5,224 nt of DNA from positions 1-5,224 of the forward strand of contig JACQTN010000426.1 of the NCBI GenBank assembly GCA_016210785.1, read 5' to 3'. Of the stretch, positions 1 to 4,879 are shown in pieces. This DNA is from Armatimonadota bacterium. GTDB lineage: Bacteria > Sysuimicrobiota > Sysuimicrobiia > Sysuimicrobiales > JACQTN01. The translations under genes were made by a program, and so were the position numbers. Positions within the stretch are counted from its first letter, which is position 1; the number at the start of each line of letters is the position of its first letter. Below the pieces are notes generated by a model. The model did no database searches, was not told where the DNA came from, and saw only the letters and a list, made by a program, of their open reading frames with translations.

Positions 1-189
1 CCGTTCAGCGGAGGCTGCATCCCGCACTTCACAACCGGGGCGCTGACGTCCTGCGGTATGGCGCTGCGGCAGCCGCACGGCCGCGTCCACTTCGCCTCGA
101 CCGAGCAGTCGAGCCGTTACTGGGTTCACATGAACGGCGCGGTGCACTCGGGCAAGGAGACGGCCAAGCAGGTGCTCGACCGGCTCTAG
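1..189 (+). CDS. Flavin amine oxidase (MAO-like), C-terminal fragment cut by window edge
   Basis: This is the last 62 codons of an FAD-dependent amine oxidase of the monoamine oxidase/polyamine oxidase superfamily, which oxidises amines to imines with release of hydrogen peroxide. The fragment begins with PFSGGC, followed by GALT-x-CG-x-ALR-x-P-x-GR, a FASTE motif and a final HMNGAVHSG stretch. These line up without gaps with the FAD-binding C-terminus of monoamine oxidases (SGGC, then AGTE, then YMEGA). Cys at residue 6 of the fragment (codon 16-18) matches the cysteine that binds FAD covalently in MAO-A/B. The usual Gly of the (A/G)GTE motif is Ser here, and the MAO-B Tyr398 and Tyr435 positions read Ile and His. 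The fragment aligns to the same C-terminal end as the complete oxidase at 2931-4322. The stop is TAG. The family call is solid; covalent flavin and substrate are inferences. Confidence 0.88.
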   Translation, partial: PFSGGCIPHFTTGALTSCGMALRQPHGRVHFASTEQSSRYWVHMNGAVHSGKETAKQVLDRL

Positions 190-221
190 TCCGGAGGGAC
201 TGCGGGCCTCTTCCTTTCCTT
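188..221 (+). terminator. Possible weak terminator after the first amine oxidase
   Basis: AGTCC (188-192) can pair with GGACT (197-201) around a GGAG loop, starting inside the stop codon. It is followed after a short gap by a pyrimidine-rich, T-containing tract at about 208-220. The stem is only 5 bp and the tract is not pure T, so this is a weak candidate for a Rho-independent terminator. Confidence 0.28.
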
Positions 222-446
222 ACAGTGCCCGCCTCCTGGCCGACTGCCTGGGCCCGGGACGCCAGCGTAGTTTGCAGAGGAACCTGCCGGGAACCTGGCT
301 GGCCGATCGTCGGGTACGGGACGTGCAAGCCAACAGTGGCTGAGGCAACCTGCTTCAGCAGGAACCTCGCTGACCTGGACAAGCGCGCCTGGAATACGCC
401 TCCTTGCGCGGCTGCTGTGGAAACAATCCGGGAAAGGACAGCGGCT
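190..446 (+). other. Structured-looking leader with small hairpins and repeated AACCTG words
   Basis: This 257-bp non-coding stretch precedes the gene at 447. It holds a 5-bp hairpin, AGCCA/TGGCT with loop ACAG (328-341), and a 14-bp palindrome CCTGCT-TC-AGCAGG (349-362). ACCT occurs in an AACCT(G/C) context starting at 282, 293, 348 and 364, with a further TGACCTG word at 373. I recognise no known riboswitch and no convincing sigma-70 promoter. TGGACA at 376-381 resembles a -35 box but has no good -10 partner. An open frame on the + strand continues upstream to about 225, but it has no matching ribosome binding site, and I treat the stretch as untranslated. Confidence 0.35.
430..438 (+). promoter_or_regulatory. 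Ribosome binding site deciding the start of the gene at 447
   Basis: GGGAAAGGA ends 8 nt before ATG 447. It is the only good purine-rich leader in this reading frame, so it supports the 149-aa product over a longer product beginning near 225. Confidence 0.6.
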
Positions 447-896
447 ATGGAAATAGCGGATCTGCTGAAGATGTCACAAACGGAGCTGGACGACCTGTTC
501 AAGGAGGCCCAGCCCGGCGCGATCCCTTCGGGCGATTCCACGGGTATGGCGATCGCCTGCCCCGGCACGTTCTGGGCGCGGCTCATCGCCAAGTTCGTCA
601 AGGACTGGGCCTGGCAGGGCAAGGTGTTTACGCGGAGTCCGGACGGCAAGAACGCGACGCTGCAAAACAAAATCACCGCCGCCGGCGTGCACCTCATCGC
701 GGCCCGCGTCTACTATACGCAGAGCTGGCTCGATGGCAAAGAGTGCATCGTGCTCGATTACTCGAAGACTTCTCTCTTCGCCCGCAAGATCCGCGACGAA
801 ATCCGGCTGATCGATCCGGAGAAAAAGATTTACCTCGGCAAGGTCTGGTGGGGCCGAACGCGGCTGCTGGACTTCGCGCTGCAGTTTCCCAAATAG
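447..896 (+). CDS. Conserved-looking 149-aa protein of unknown function
   Basis: I do not recognise a named domain. The protein starts MEIADLLKMSQ with a short amphipathic N-terminal helix (about residues 2-20), then a GAIPSGDSTGMAI segment (24-36). A hydrophobic/aromatic stretch follows with WAWQGKVF (54-61), then TLQNKITAAG (71-80). The best-conserved-looking core is SWLDGKEC, IVLDYSKTSL and RKIRDEIR (93-120), followed by alternating strands IYLGKVWWG and LLDFALQF near the C-terminus. This reads like a compact, mostly beta soluble protein, possibly with a hydrophobic pocket. There is no signal peptide or transmembrane segment, so it is probably cytoplasmic. Similar small bacterial proteins with the DGKECIVLDYS and YLG-x-V-x-WG pattern feel familiar to me, but only as uncharacterised proteins. 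It lies 257 bp downstream of an amine oxidase on the same strand, too far to assume co-translation. The gene is convincingly coding, with a good ribosome binding site and natural amino acid composition. Confidence 0.8.
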   Translation: MEIADLLKMSQTELDDLFKEAQPGAIPSGDSTGMAIACPGTFWARLIAKFVKDWAWQGKVFTRSPDGKNATLQNKITAAGVHLIAARVYYTQSWLDGKECIVLDYSKTSLFARKIRDEIRLIDPEKKIYLGKVWWGRTRLLDFALQFPK

Positions 897-928
897 GCGC
901 GGGCTGCGTCTCACCGGGATCTTATGAA

Positions 929-944
929 CACGCCCACGGGCGTG
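929..944. terminator. Compact hairpin between convergent genes, possible bidirectional terminator
   Basis: CACGCCC (929-935) and GGGCGTG (938-944) form a perfect 7-bp inverted repeat with a 2-bp centre; as RNA, 6 bp with a 4-nt loop. It sits in the 62-bp gap between the stops of the unknown gene (896) and the serine hydrolase (959), which end facing each other. Neither side has a real T-tract; the - strand continues TTCATAAGAT. The position favours termination, the sequence only partly. Confidence 0.42.
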
Positions 945-958
945 CGGCGATCTGGATG

Positions 959-2602
959 TCAGGGCCCGGAGTCGCCGTGCGAGAGCCGGCGCCTGGCGAG
1001 GCGCCGGACCGCGAGCAGGCTGTACGTCGCCCACAGGGCAACGCCGCACGCCAGCAGGCCGTACCCGGTCACGACGTCGTAGGGCCACCCGCGGAGGCCG
1101 GCGGCGAAGAAGAGCGGAAATGTAATGGGCTGTGCGGCTGGCAGAATCCACAGGGGATACGCGATCAGGAGCGCGGCCAGCAGGACCAGCACGATGGCCC
1201 GGGGCACGGCGAACCATGCCGACGATGCTGTGCTCTGGCCGCGGCGCCGGGTGACCGCGACGCCCAGCCAGGCCACCAGGGCTGCGCCGACGAGCCCGCA
1301 CCAGAGCATCGCCCATGAGAGCTGGCGCCGCAAATCGTCGGAGCGGGCGGGCGGCTCCCGTCCCAGCAGCAAGGACGCCGCGCCCCGGGCGGTGGACCAC
1401 AGCAGGTCGGTGTCGGCGCCGAGAAACAGCACGATCCCCACCCGTCGCTCGGGAAGCAAGAACAGGGCGGCGCGGTGTCCGACCGCCACGCCGAAGTGCC
1501 AGACCACTTTCGTGCCGTCCATTGTGGCGTGTTCCCAGCCGAGGGCGTACCGCGTGGTCCCATCCCAGTATGGAGGGAGAACGGGTACCGGCCCGCCGGT
1601 CTGGGCCGCGGCGAGGGACCGGGCGGTCAGGAACGGCGCATCCGCCGCACCCAGCCACGCCGCGGCGTAGCGGGCCATGTCTTGCGCCGTGGAGAAGATA
1701 GTCGTCCCCGCGGGCGCGTGCCAGGTTTCATCCACCAGCGCCACCTCGCGCCACCGCCCGAAGAGCGGGACGTAGGACGGGGCGCGCTTCCACGCCGTGG
1801 CCTCCGCGAGATCGAAGGTGCTGCGCGTCATCCCCAGGGGTGCGAAGATGCGCGTGGCAACGTACCGGGGATACGTCTCGCCGGAGACGGCCTCTACCAC
1901 TGATCCCAGGATGGCGTAGTTGAAGTTGGCGTACTGCCACGCCGCTCCGGGGCGCGCGATCGGACGCACCGTCCGCAGCTCGCGGACGCCGCGTTCCAGC
2001 GACGGCCGGATCGCCCGAGGGTCTCGCCACACCACCTGCGCGGAGGCTCGAAAAGGAATGCCGCTGGTCTGTTCCAGCAGATGCCGGATGGTGATCCGCG
2101 CGGACGCATCTTCGTCGGCCAGGGCAAACCAGGGCAGGTAGCGGCGCACCGGGGCGTCCAGGTCGATCCGGCCCTGCTCGCGCAGCTGCAGGATCGCCGC
2201 CGAGGTGATCGACTTCGTCAGCGACGCGATCTGATAAGGCGTCTCGGGCGTGACCCGGACCACCCCGCCGGGGGTGATCGATCCAAAACCCCTGGCCAGC
2301 ACGATCTCTTTCCCGTGCACGACGGCCAGTGATCCACCCGGGATTCCGCCTCGCGCGATCTCCCCGGCCACGTACGCCTCGACCCTGGCCAGTGTCCCCG
2401 GCGCCGGACGGCCCGGTCGCACCGGTGGAGGCGCCGGCGCCGCGGCCGGCGGCGCGAGCGCCAGCGCCATGAGCACGGCGGCGGACAGCCCGAGCGCCGG
2501 CACCCGGCGCGCCCGCGCGGTGACGAGGCCCAGCGCCCGGCGCGTTCGCGCGGCGAGCCAGGATCCCGCGCCGGCTGGTCTGCTGAGCGGTATCCTGTGC
2601 AT
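959..2602 (-). CDS. Membrane-anchored serine beta-lactamase-like hydrolase with C-terminal transmembrane domain
   Basis: This 547-aa protein has a serine hydrolase domain of the class C beta-lactamase/penicillin-binding-protein fold (Pfam Beta-lactamase, PF00144, CubicO-like), at about residues 70-415. The expected motifs are present: S127-L-T-K130 (SxxK, nucleophile and base), Y224-A-N226 (YxN), and H369-F-G371, which replaces the KTG of true beta-lactamases. An N-terminal hydrophobic segment (about 34-56) followed by a Pro/Ala-rich linker looks like a signal anchor placing the enzyme outside the cytoplasmic membrane. Three or four hydrophobic helices follow the catalytic domain (about 429-449, 467-489, 492-505 and 508-533), ending in an Arg-rich tail. 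Family members include peptidases, esterases and peptidoglycan-modifying enzymes; the substrate cannot be told here, and resistance should not be assumed. The ATG start has only a distant GGAG (13 nt), so a start slightly further in, for example GTG at residue 27, is possible. Confidence 0.87.
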   Translation of the reverse strand: MHRIPLSRPAGAGSWLAARTRRALGLVTARARRVPALGLSAAVLMALALAPPAAAPAPPPVRPGRPAPGTLARVEAYVAGEIARGGIPGGSLAVVHGKEIVLARGFGSITPGGVVRVTPETPYQIASLTKSITSAAILQLREQGRIDLDAPVRRYLPWFALADEDASARITIRHLLEQTSGIPFRASAQVVWRDPRAIRPSLERGVRELRTVRPIARPGAAWQYANFNYAILGSVVEAVSGETYPRYVATRIFAPLGMTRSTFDLAEATAWKRAPSYVPLFGRWREVALVDETWHAPAGTTIFSTAQDMARYAAAWLGAADAPFLTARSLAAAQTGGPVPVLPPYWDGTTRYALGWEHATMDGTKVVWHFGVAVGHRAALFLLPERRVGIVLFLGADTDLLWSTARGAASLLLGREPPARSDDLRRQLSWAMLWCGLVGAALVAWLGVAVTRRRGQSTASSAWFAVPRAIVLVLLAALLIAYPLWILPAAQPITFPLFFAAGLRGWPYDVVTGYGLLACGVALWATYSLLAVRRLARRRLSHGDSGP

Positions 2603-2745
2603 GTACCAGACGATTCTCCAAGACCGCTTCCACGCCTTCCACCGATGCCTGGCTCCGCAGCGCCGCCGGCCTGCCGCCGCGCCGCGGGCGTCTCACCACG
2701 CCTGAGCCCGGACGGCCTGGGACCGGTAGCATCGCAGCAGAGCGG

Positions 2746-2759
2746 CGGTACTCGTACCG
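2746..2759. promoter_or_regulatory. 14-bp palindrome, candidate operator
   Basis: CGGTAC and GTACCG are perfect inverted half-sites around a TC centre. The size and symmetry suit a site for a dimeric helix-turn-helix regulator, and it lies in the divergent region about 145 bp upstream of the serine hydrolase start and 170 bp upstream of the oxidase start. No regulator gene is in the window and no second copy was seen, so function is inferred from position and symmetry only. Confidence 0.35.
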
Positions 2760-2845
2760 ACGCGTGTTCCCGCCCCCGTTAGCGATTTCCGCTCCGGACC
2801 GGTGGAGGCGCCCGCGGGTGATCGCCGCAGGAGGGGCCTGGGCTC

Positions 2846-2877
2846 CCGCCGAAGATTGGCCTGCCTTTCTTCGGCGG
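2846..2877. promoter_or_regulatory. 10-bp-stem inverted repeat upstream of the amine oxidase
   Basis: CCGCCGAAGA (2846-2855) and TCTTCGGCGG (2868-2877) are perfect inverted repeats with a 12-nt loop; arm centres are 22 bp apart, about two helical turns. The repeat ends 53 bp before the oxidase ATG. It could be an operator bound by a dimer, or a stable leader hairpin if transcription starts upstream. There is no T-tract directly after it, so a simple terminator reading is weak. Confidence 0.5.
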
Positions 2878-2913
2878 ATCAGGACAGCCTGCGATTCCAA
2901 GCAGTCTTCGGAC

Positions 2914-2925
2914 AAAAGGGGGGGG
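2914..2925 (+). promoter_or_regulatory. A4G8 ribosome binding site of the complete amine oxidase
   Basis: Four A followed by eight G end 5 nt before ATG 2931. AAGGGGG within it pairs with the anti-Shine-Dalgarno sequence with one G-U wobble at about 8-nt spacing, which fixes the start at 2931 rather than the upstream open frame. The homopolymer is unusual for a ribosome binding site. Confidence 0.7.
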
Positions 2926-2930
2926 TTGCC

Positions 2931-4322
2931 ATGCAGCATGGGAATTCGTCCGCTCCGGCCGCCGCCCAGCTCCACGGTGATGCCGAGGCTGACGTGGTCG
3001 TTGTGGGAGGGGGCTTTGCCGGGGTCACCGCGGCGCGGGAGCTCGACAAGATGGGCGTCTCCGTGATCCTGCTGGAGGGGCGAGACCGGCTGGGAGGGCG
3101 CGCTGAGAACATCACGATCGGCGGCGGGAAGATCGGGAACATCGGCGCTCAGGCCGCCAGCCGCCATCATCACCTGGCCATCGGTCTCGCGCGCGAGATG
3201 GGCGTCGATGTCTTCCCCTTGCGCCACGACGGCAAGGCGGTCCTGGTCACGGAGGAGGACCGAATCGAGTTTGAGATCCCCGACCCGAAGGACCCCGGAT
3301 GGCAGTGGGAAGACGCCGTCGAGACCTTGCAGCAGTGGGACGAGATGTCCAAAGAGATCGACCCGGAGCGGCCGTGGGAGGCTCCGCACGCCGAGGAGTG
3401 GGACTCCCAGACCGTCATGAGCTGGCTGCAGCGTCACGTCGGGGACCCGATCACCCAGTTCCTGGTGGCGGGCGTCGTGGGCGTGGGAGCGTCGCCACCG
3501 CACCAGGCCTCCATGCTCGGCATGCTCGCGTACGGCAAGGCCTCCGGCACAGGCTTCGCGTCCGACCACATGTTTGTCAGAGGTTGGCAGAAGTTCGACG
3601 GGGGCGTGCAGACCATTGCCGTGCGGGCAGGCGAAAGACTCGGGATCGGCCGCAAGGTCTATCTCTCCTGCGTCGTCCGGCGGATCGAACAGGACGGCGA
3701 CGGCGTCCTGGTTCAGGGAGATGGCTTTCGGGCAAAGGCGAAGCGAGTGATCGTCGCGATGCCGCCGCACCTGACGGGTCGCATCGACTGGCGGCCGGCG
3801 TTGCCGGGGCCGAGGCAGGCGCTCAACCAGCGCATAGGGAGCGTGGGCGGTTACCTGACGCTGGCCGTCTATGACGAGCCATTCTGGTTCCGGGAGGGGC
3901 TCACCGGCCACGCCATGAGTCCCAGCGAGGTCGTCCCCGCGACGCTGGACGACTCGCCCAAGGACCGTTCCTACGGCGTCATCACCTGCCTCGGCGACCC
4001 CTACGACTCCAGCCGGCTCCGGACGGCGACGCCGGCGGAGCGTCGCGAGCTTCAACTGAAGTCTCTGGCGAAGTACTACGGCCCGAAGGCGCTCAAGCCC
4101 GAGGCGTTCCTTGAGAAGGACTGGTATGCGGATCCCTTCAGCGCGGGTGGCCTCCCGTTGTTCTCCCCGGGGGCGCTGACCAACTGCGGGCAGGCGCTGA
4201 GGACACCGGTGGGGCGCATCCACTGGGCCGGCACGGAGACGGCCACGTGGAACGTGGTCCACTGGGAAGGCGCCATTCACTCGGGAGTCCGGGCGGCAAA
4301 GGAGGTGGCAGAACGCCTCTGA
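2931..4322 (+). CDS. Flavin amine oxidase (MAO/polyamine oxidase superfamily) with atypical active site
   Basis: This 463-aa protein is a complete FAD-dependent amine oxidase of the usual family length, without signal peptide, so likely cytoplasmic. The N-terminal dinucleotide-binding fold is clear: DVVVVGGGFAG (residues 21-31, GxGxxG), E49 at the end of strand 2 for the FAD ribose, and RDRLGGR (51-57). The middle (about 80-330) is the substrate-binding part, with YDEPFW at 314-319. The C-terminus has PFSAGG (402-407), GALTNCGQALR, AGTETAT (433-439) and HWEGAIHSG, closing the FAD site. Departures from classical monoamine oxidases: the covalent-flavin Cys position is Gly407, the neighbouring cage Tyr is Leu408, the second cage Tyr is His444, and the active-site Lys position before YDEPFW is Leu309. 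The usual GGQW-like flavin loop reads NIGAQAAS (70-77). It is therefore a non-covalent flavoprotein whose substrate is unclear; amino-acid oxidase or desaturase-like activity are alternatives. Confidence 0.9.
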   Translation: MQHGNSSAPAAAQLHGDAEADVVVVGGGFAGVTAARELDKMGVSVILLEGRDRLGGRAENITIGGGKIGNIGAQAASRHHHLAIGLAREMGVDVFPLRHDGKAVLVTEEDRIEFEIPDPKDPGWQWEDAVETLQQWDEMSKEIDPERPWEAPHAEEWDSQTVMSWLQRHVGDPITQFLVAGVVGVGASPPHQASMLGMLAYGKASGTGFASDHMFVRGWQKFDGGVQTIAVRAGERLGIGRKVYLSCVVRRIEQDGDGVLVQGDGFRAKAKRVIVAMPPHLTGRIDWRPALPGPRQALNQRIGSVGGYLTLAVYDEPFWFREGLTGHAMSPSEVVPATLDDSPKDRSYGVITCLGDPYDSSRLRTATPAERRELQLKSLAKYYGPKALKPEAFLEKDWYADPFSAGGLPLFSPGALTNCGQALRTPVGRIHWAGTETATWNVVHWEGAIHSGVRAAKEVAERL

Positions 4323-4340
4323 CCCGGACCACCACATCAC

Positions 4341-4356
4341 AAGGAGGCCCGAGATG
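4341..4356 (+). promoter_or_regulatory. Perfect Shine-Dalgarno plus ATG without a convincing gene
   Basis: AAGGAGG (4341-4347) lies 6 nt before ATG 4354, 31 bp after the oxidase stop, as expected for the next gene of an operon. The frame behind it stays open for 127 codons but is Ala/Pro/Gly-rich and runs antisense through the cysteine-rich gene at 4396-4710. Its poly-Ala run is the mirror of that gene's Cys codons. It may be a relic leader of a lost gene, or the start of a short peptide. Confidence 0.4.
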
Positions 4357-4376
4357 CACTGGCGGCCGGTGCCTGT

Positions 4377-4394
4377 GGCGCCCGCTCCGGCGCC
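4377..4394. terminator. GGCGCC hairpin between convergent genes
   Basis: Two GGCGCC copies (4377-4382, 4389-4394) separated by 6 nt can form a 6-bp GC-only stem. On the - strand it follows the TAG of the cysteine-rich gene by one base; on the + strand it is 54 bp past the oxidase stop. No T-tract follows on either strand, so termination is a guess from position. Confidence 0.3.
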
Positions 4395-4395
4395 T

Positions 4396-4710
4396 CTACT
4401 CGGTTGTCATCCCAATCTCGGGGAACAGCGGGAGGGCCGCCGGGTCGGCGACGGCGGTGCGGGCCCGGGCGCGGCGCCGGCCCGAGGAACCGTCCAGGTG
4501 GCTTTCACGCTGGAGGCTACACCGGTGGTGTTCCGCGGCACCGCAGCAGCGGCAGCATTCGTGCTCTCCGGAGCGCCCGCTTTCGCAGACGTGGATGCAG
4601 CGGTAGCAGATCACCTCGCCGCAGGTCCGGCACCGCCCCCACCCCAGCTCCCAGCCCTCCACGGGGGCATTGCAGCATCCACAGACCATCGCGGCTCCGG
4701 CCTTTGCCAT
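4396..4710 (-). CDS. Small cysteine-rich zinc-binding protein, cross-brace (FYVE/RING-like) or double zinc ribbon
   Basis: This 104-aa protein has eight cysteines in four CxxC pairs: C10-x2-C13-x13-C27-x2-C30-x4-C35-x2-C38-x13-C52-x2-C55. Extra Cys are at 12, 42, 53, 56 and 64. The spacing is what two structural zinc ions need, and the central CRTCGEVICYRC resembles the CRxCG-x-V-x-C-x-x-C core of FYVE-type treble clefs, although the basic RHHC residues that bind phosphoinositide in FYVE domains are absent. A tandem zinc ribbon is the alternative. The tail (about 65-104) has an Arg-rich stretch and looks disordered. Likely roles are protein or nucleic-acid binding in the cytoplasm; no enzyme signature is seen. 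AGGGA lies 6 nt before the ATG, with a good promoter directly upstream, giving a 5' leader of roughly 20 nt. The Cys pattern and promoter support this strand over the antisense frames; ATG at residue 8 is an alternative start. Confidence 0.78.
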   Translation of the reverse strand: MAKAGAAMVCGCCNAPVEGWELGWGRCRTCGEVICYRCIHVCESGRSGEHECCRCCGAAEHHRCSLQRESHLDGSSGRRRARARTAVADPAALPLFPEIGMTTE

Positions 4711-4730
4711 GGGCGATCCCTACTGCGCAC

Positions 4731-4759
4731 ATTATAGCAAACACGCGTTCGGTTGCCTA
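4731..4759 (-). promoter_or_regulatory. Sigma-70-type promoter for the cysteine-rich gene
   Basis: On the - strand, a perfect TATAAT (4736 down to 4731) is preceded by a 17-bp spacer and TAGGCA (4759 to 4754), a 4/6 match to TTGACA. The predicted transcription start is about 20 nt before the ATG at 4710. The AT-rich box stands out in this GC-rich sequence. Confidence 0.72.
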
Positions 4760-4834
4760 TCCTCACAACGCCGGGCGTGACCCTGGAGCGGGCGCGCAGG
4801 CCGCCCCGCGGGAACGCGCGACGACGGATGGGCG

Positions 4835-4860
4835 CGGCGCCGAGACGGAGCGGGGCGCCG
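4835..4860. terminator. GC-rich hairpin after the permease
   Basis: CGGCGCC (4835-4841) and GGCGCCG (4854-4860) form a perfect 7-bp stem with a 12-nt loop, starting 20 bp past the permease stop on the - strand. No T-tract follows. It could mark the permease transcript end or be chance in GC-rich DNA. The rest of 4760-4879 shows nothing else. Confidence 0.3.
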
Positions 4861-4879
4861 GATCACTGTCGGCTCGCCG

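Larger units (their letters stand above)
2603..2930. other. Divergent intergenic region with candidate regulatory sites
   Basis: This 328-bp region separates the divergently transcribed serine hydrolase (- strand) and amine oxidase (+ strand), so it should hold promoters for both. I find no convincing -35/-10 pair on either strand. TAGCAT at 2737-2742 is a 4/6 match to a -10 box without a partner. The visible structure is a 14-bp palindrome (2746-2759), a long inverted repeat (2846-2877) and the A4G8 tract (2914-2925), each listed separately. No small gene with a credible leader is visible. Confidence 0.6.

Noticed and set aside
376..397. TGGACA as a -35 box for the gene at 447
   Set aside because: It matches 5 of 6 bases, but no hexamer at 16-18 bp spacing resembles TATAAT, so a promoter cannot be supported.
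225..446. 74-codon N-terminal extension of the gene at 447
   Set aside because: The extension lacks a leader, looks unlike protein sequence, and coincides with hairpins; ATG 447 has a proper ribosome binding site.
29..697. 222-codon open frame on the - strand
   Set aside because: It is antisense to the first oxidase fragment and the unknown gene, has no ribosome binding site, and its C-terminus is pure Arg/Ala/Ser low complexity.
404..1318. 304-codon open frame on the + strand
   Set aside because: It is out of frame with the gene at 447-896 and antisense to the hydrolase, with low-complexity Gly/Arg/Ala composition.
474..1658. 394-codon open frame on the - strand
   Set aside because: It overlaps the unknown gene in antisense and the hydrolase out of frame. 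The Arg-rich composition and lack of motifs mark it as a shadow.
959..2602. Reading the serine hydrolase as an antibiotic-resistance beta-lactamase
   Set aside because: The shared fold covers many peptidases and esterases; the HFG in place of KTG and the extra membrane domain argue against assuming a resistance role.
2802..2930. 43-codon N-terminal extension of the complete oxidase
   Set aside because: It reads through the inverted repeat and has no conserved oxidase sequence. The AAGGGGG leader places the start at 2931, just before the FAD-binding fold.
1728..4340. 870-codon open frame on the - strand
   Set aside because: It runs antisense through the complete amine oxidase and in another frame of the serine hydrolase. 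It is Arg/Pro/Gly/Ala-rich with no domain, typical of shadow frames in high-GC DNA.
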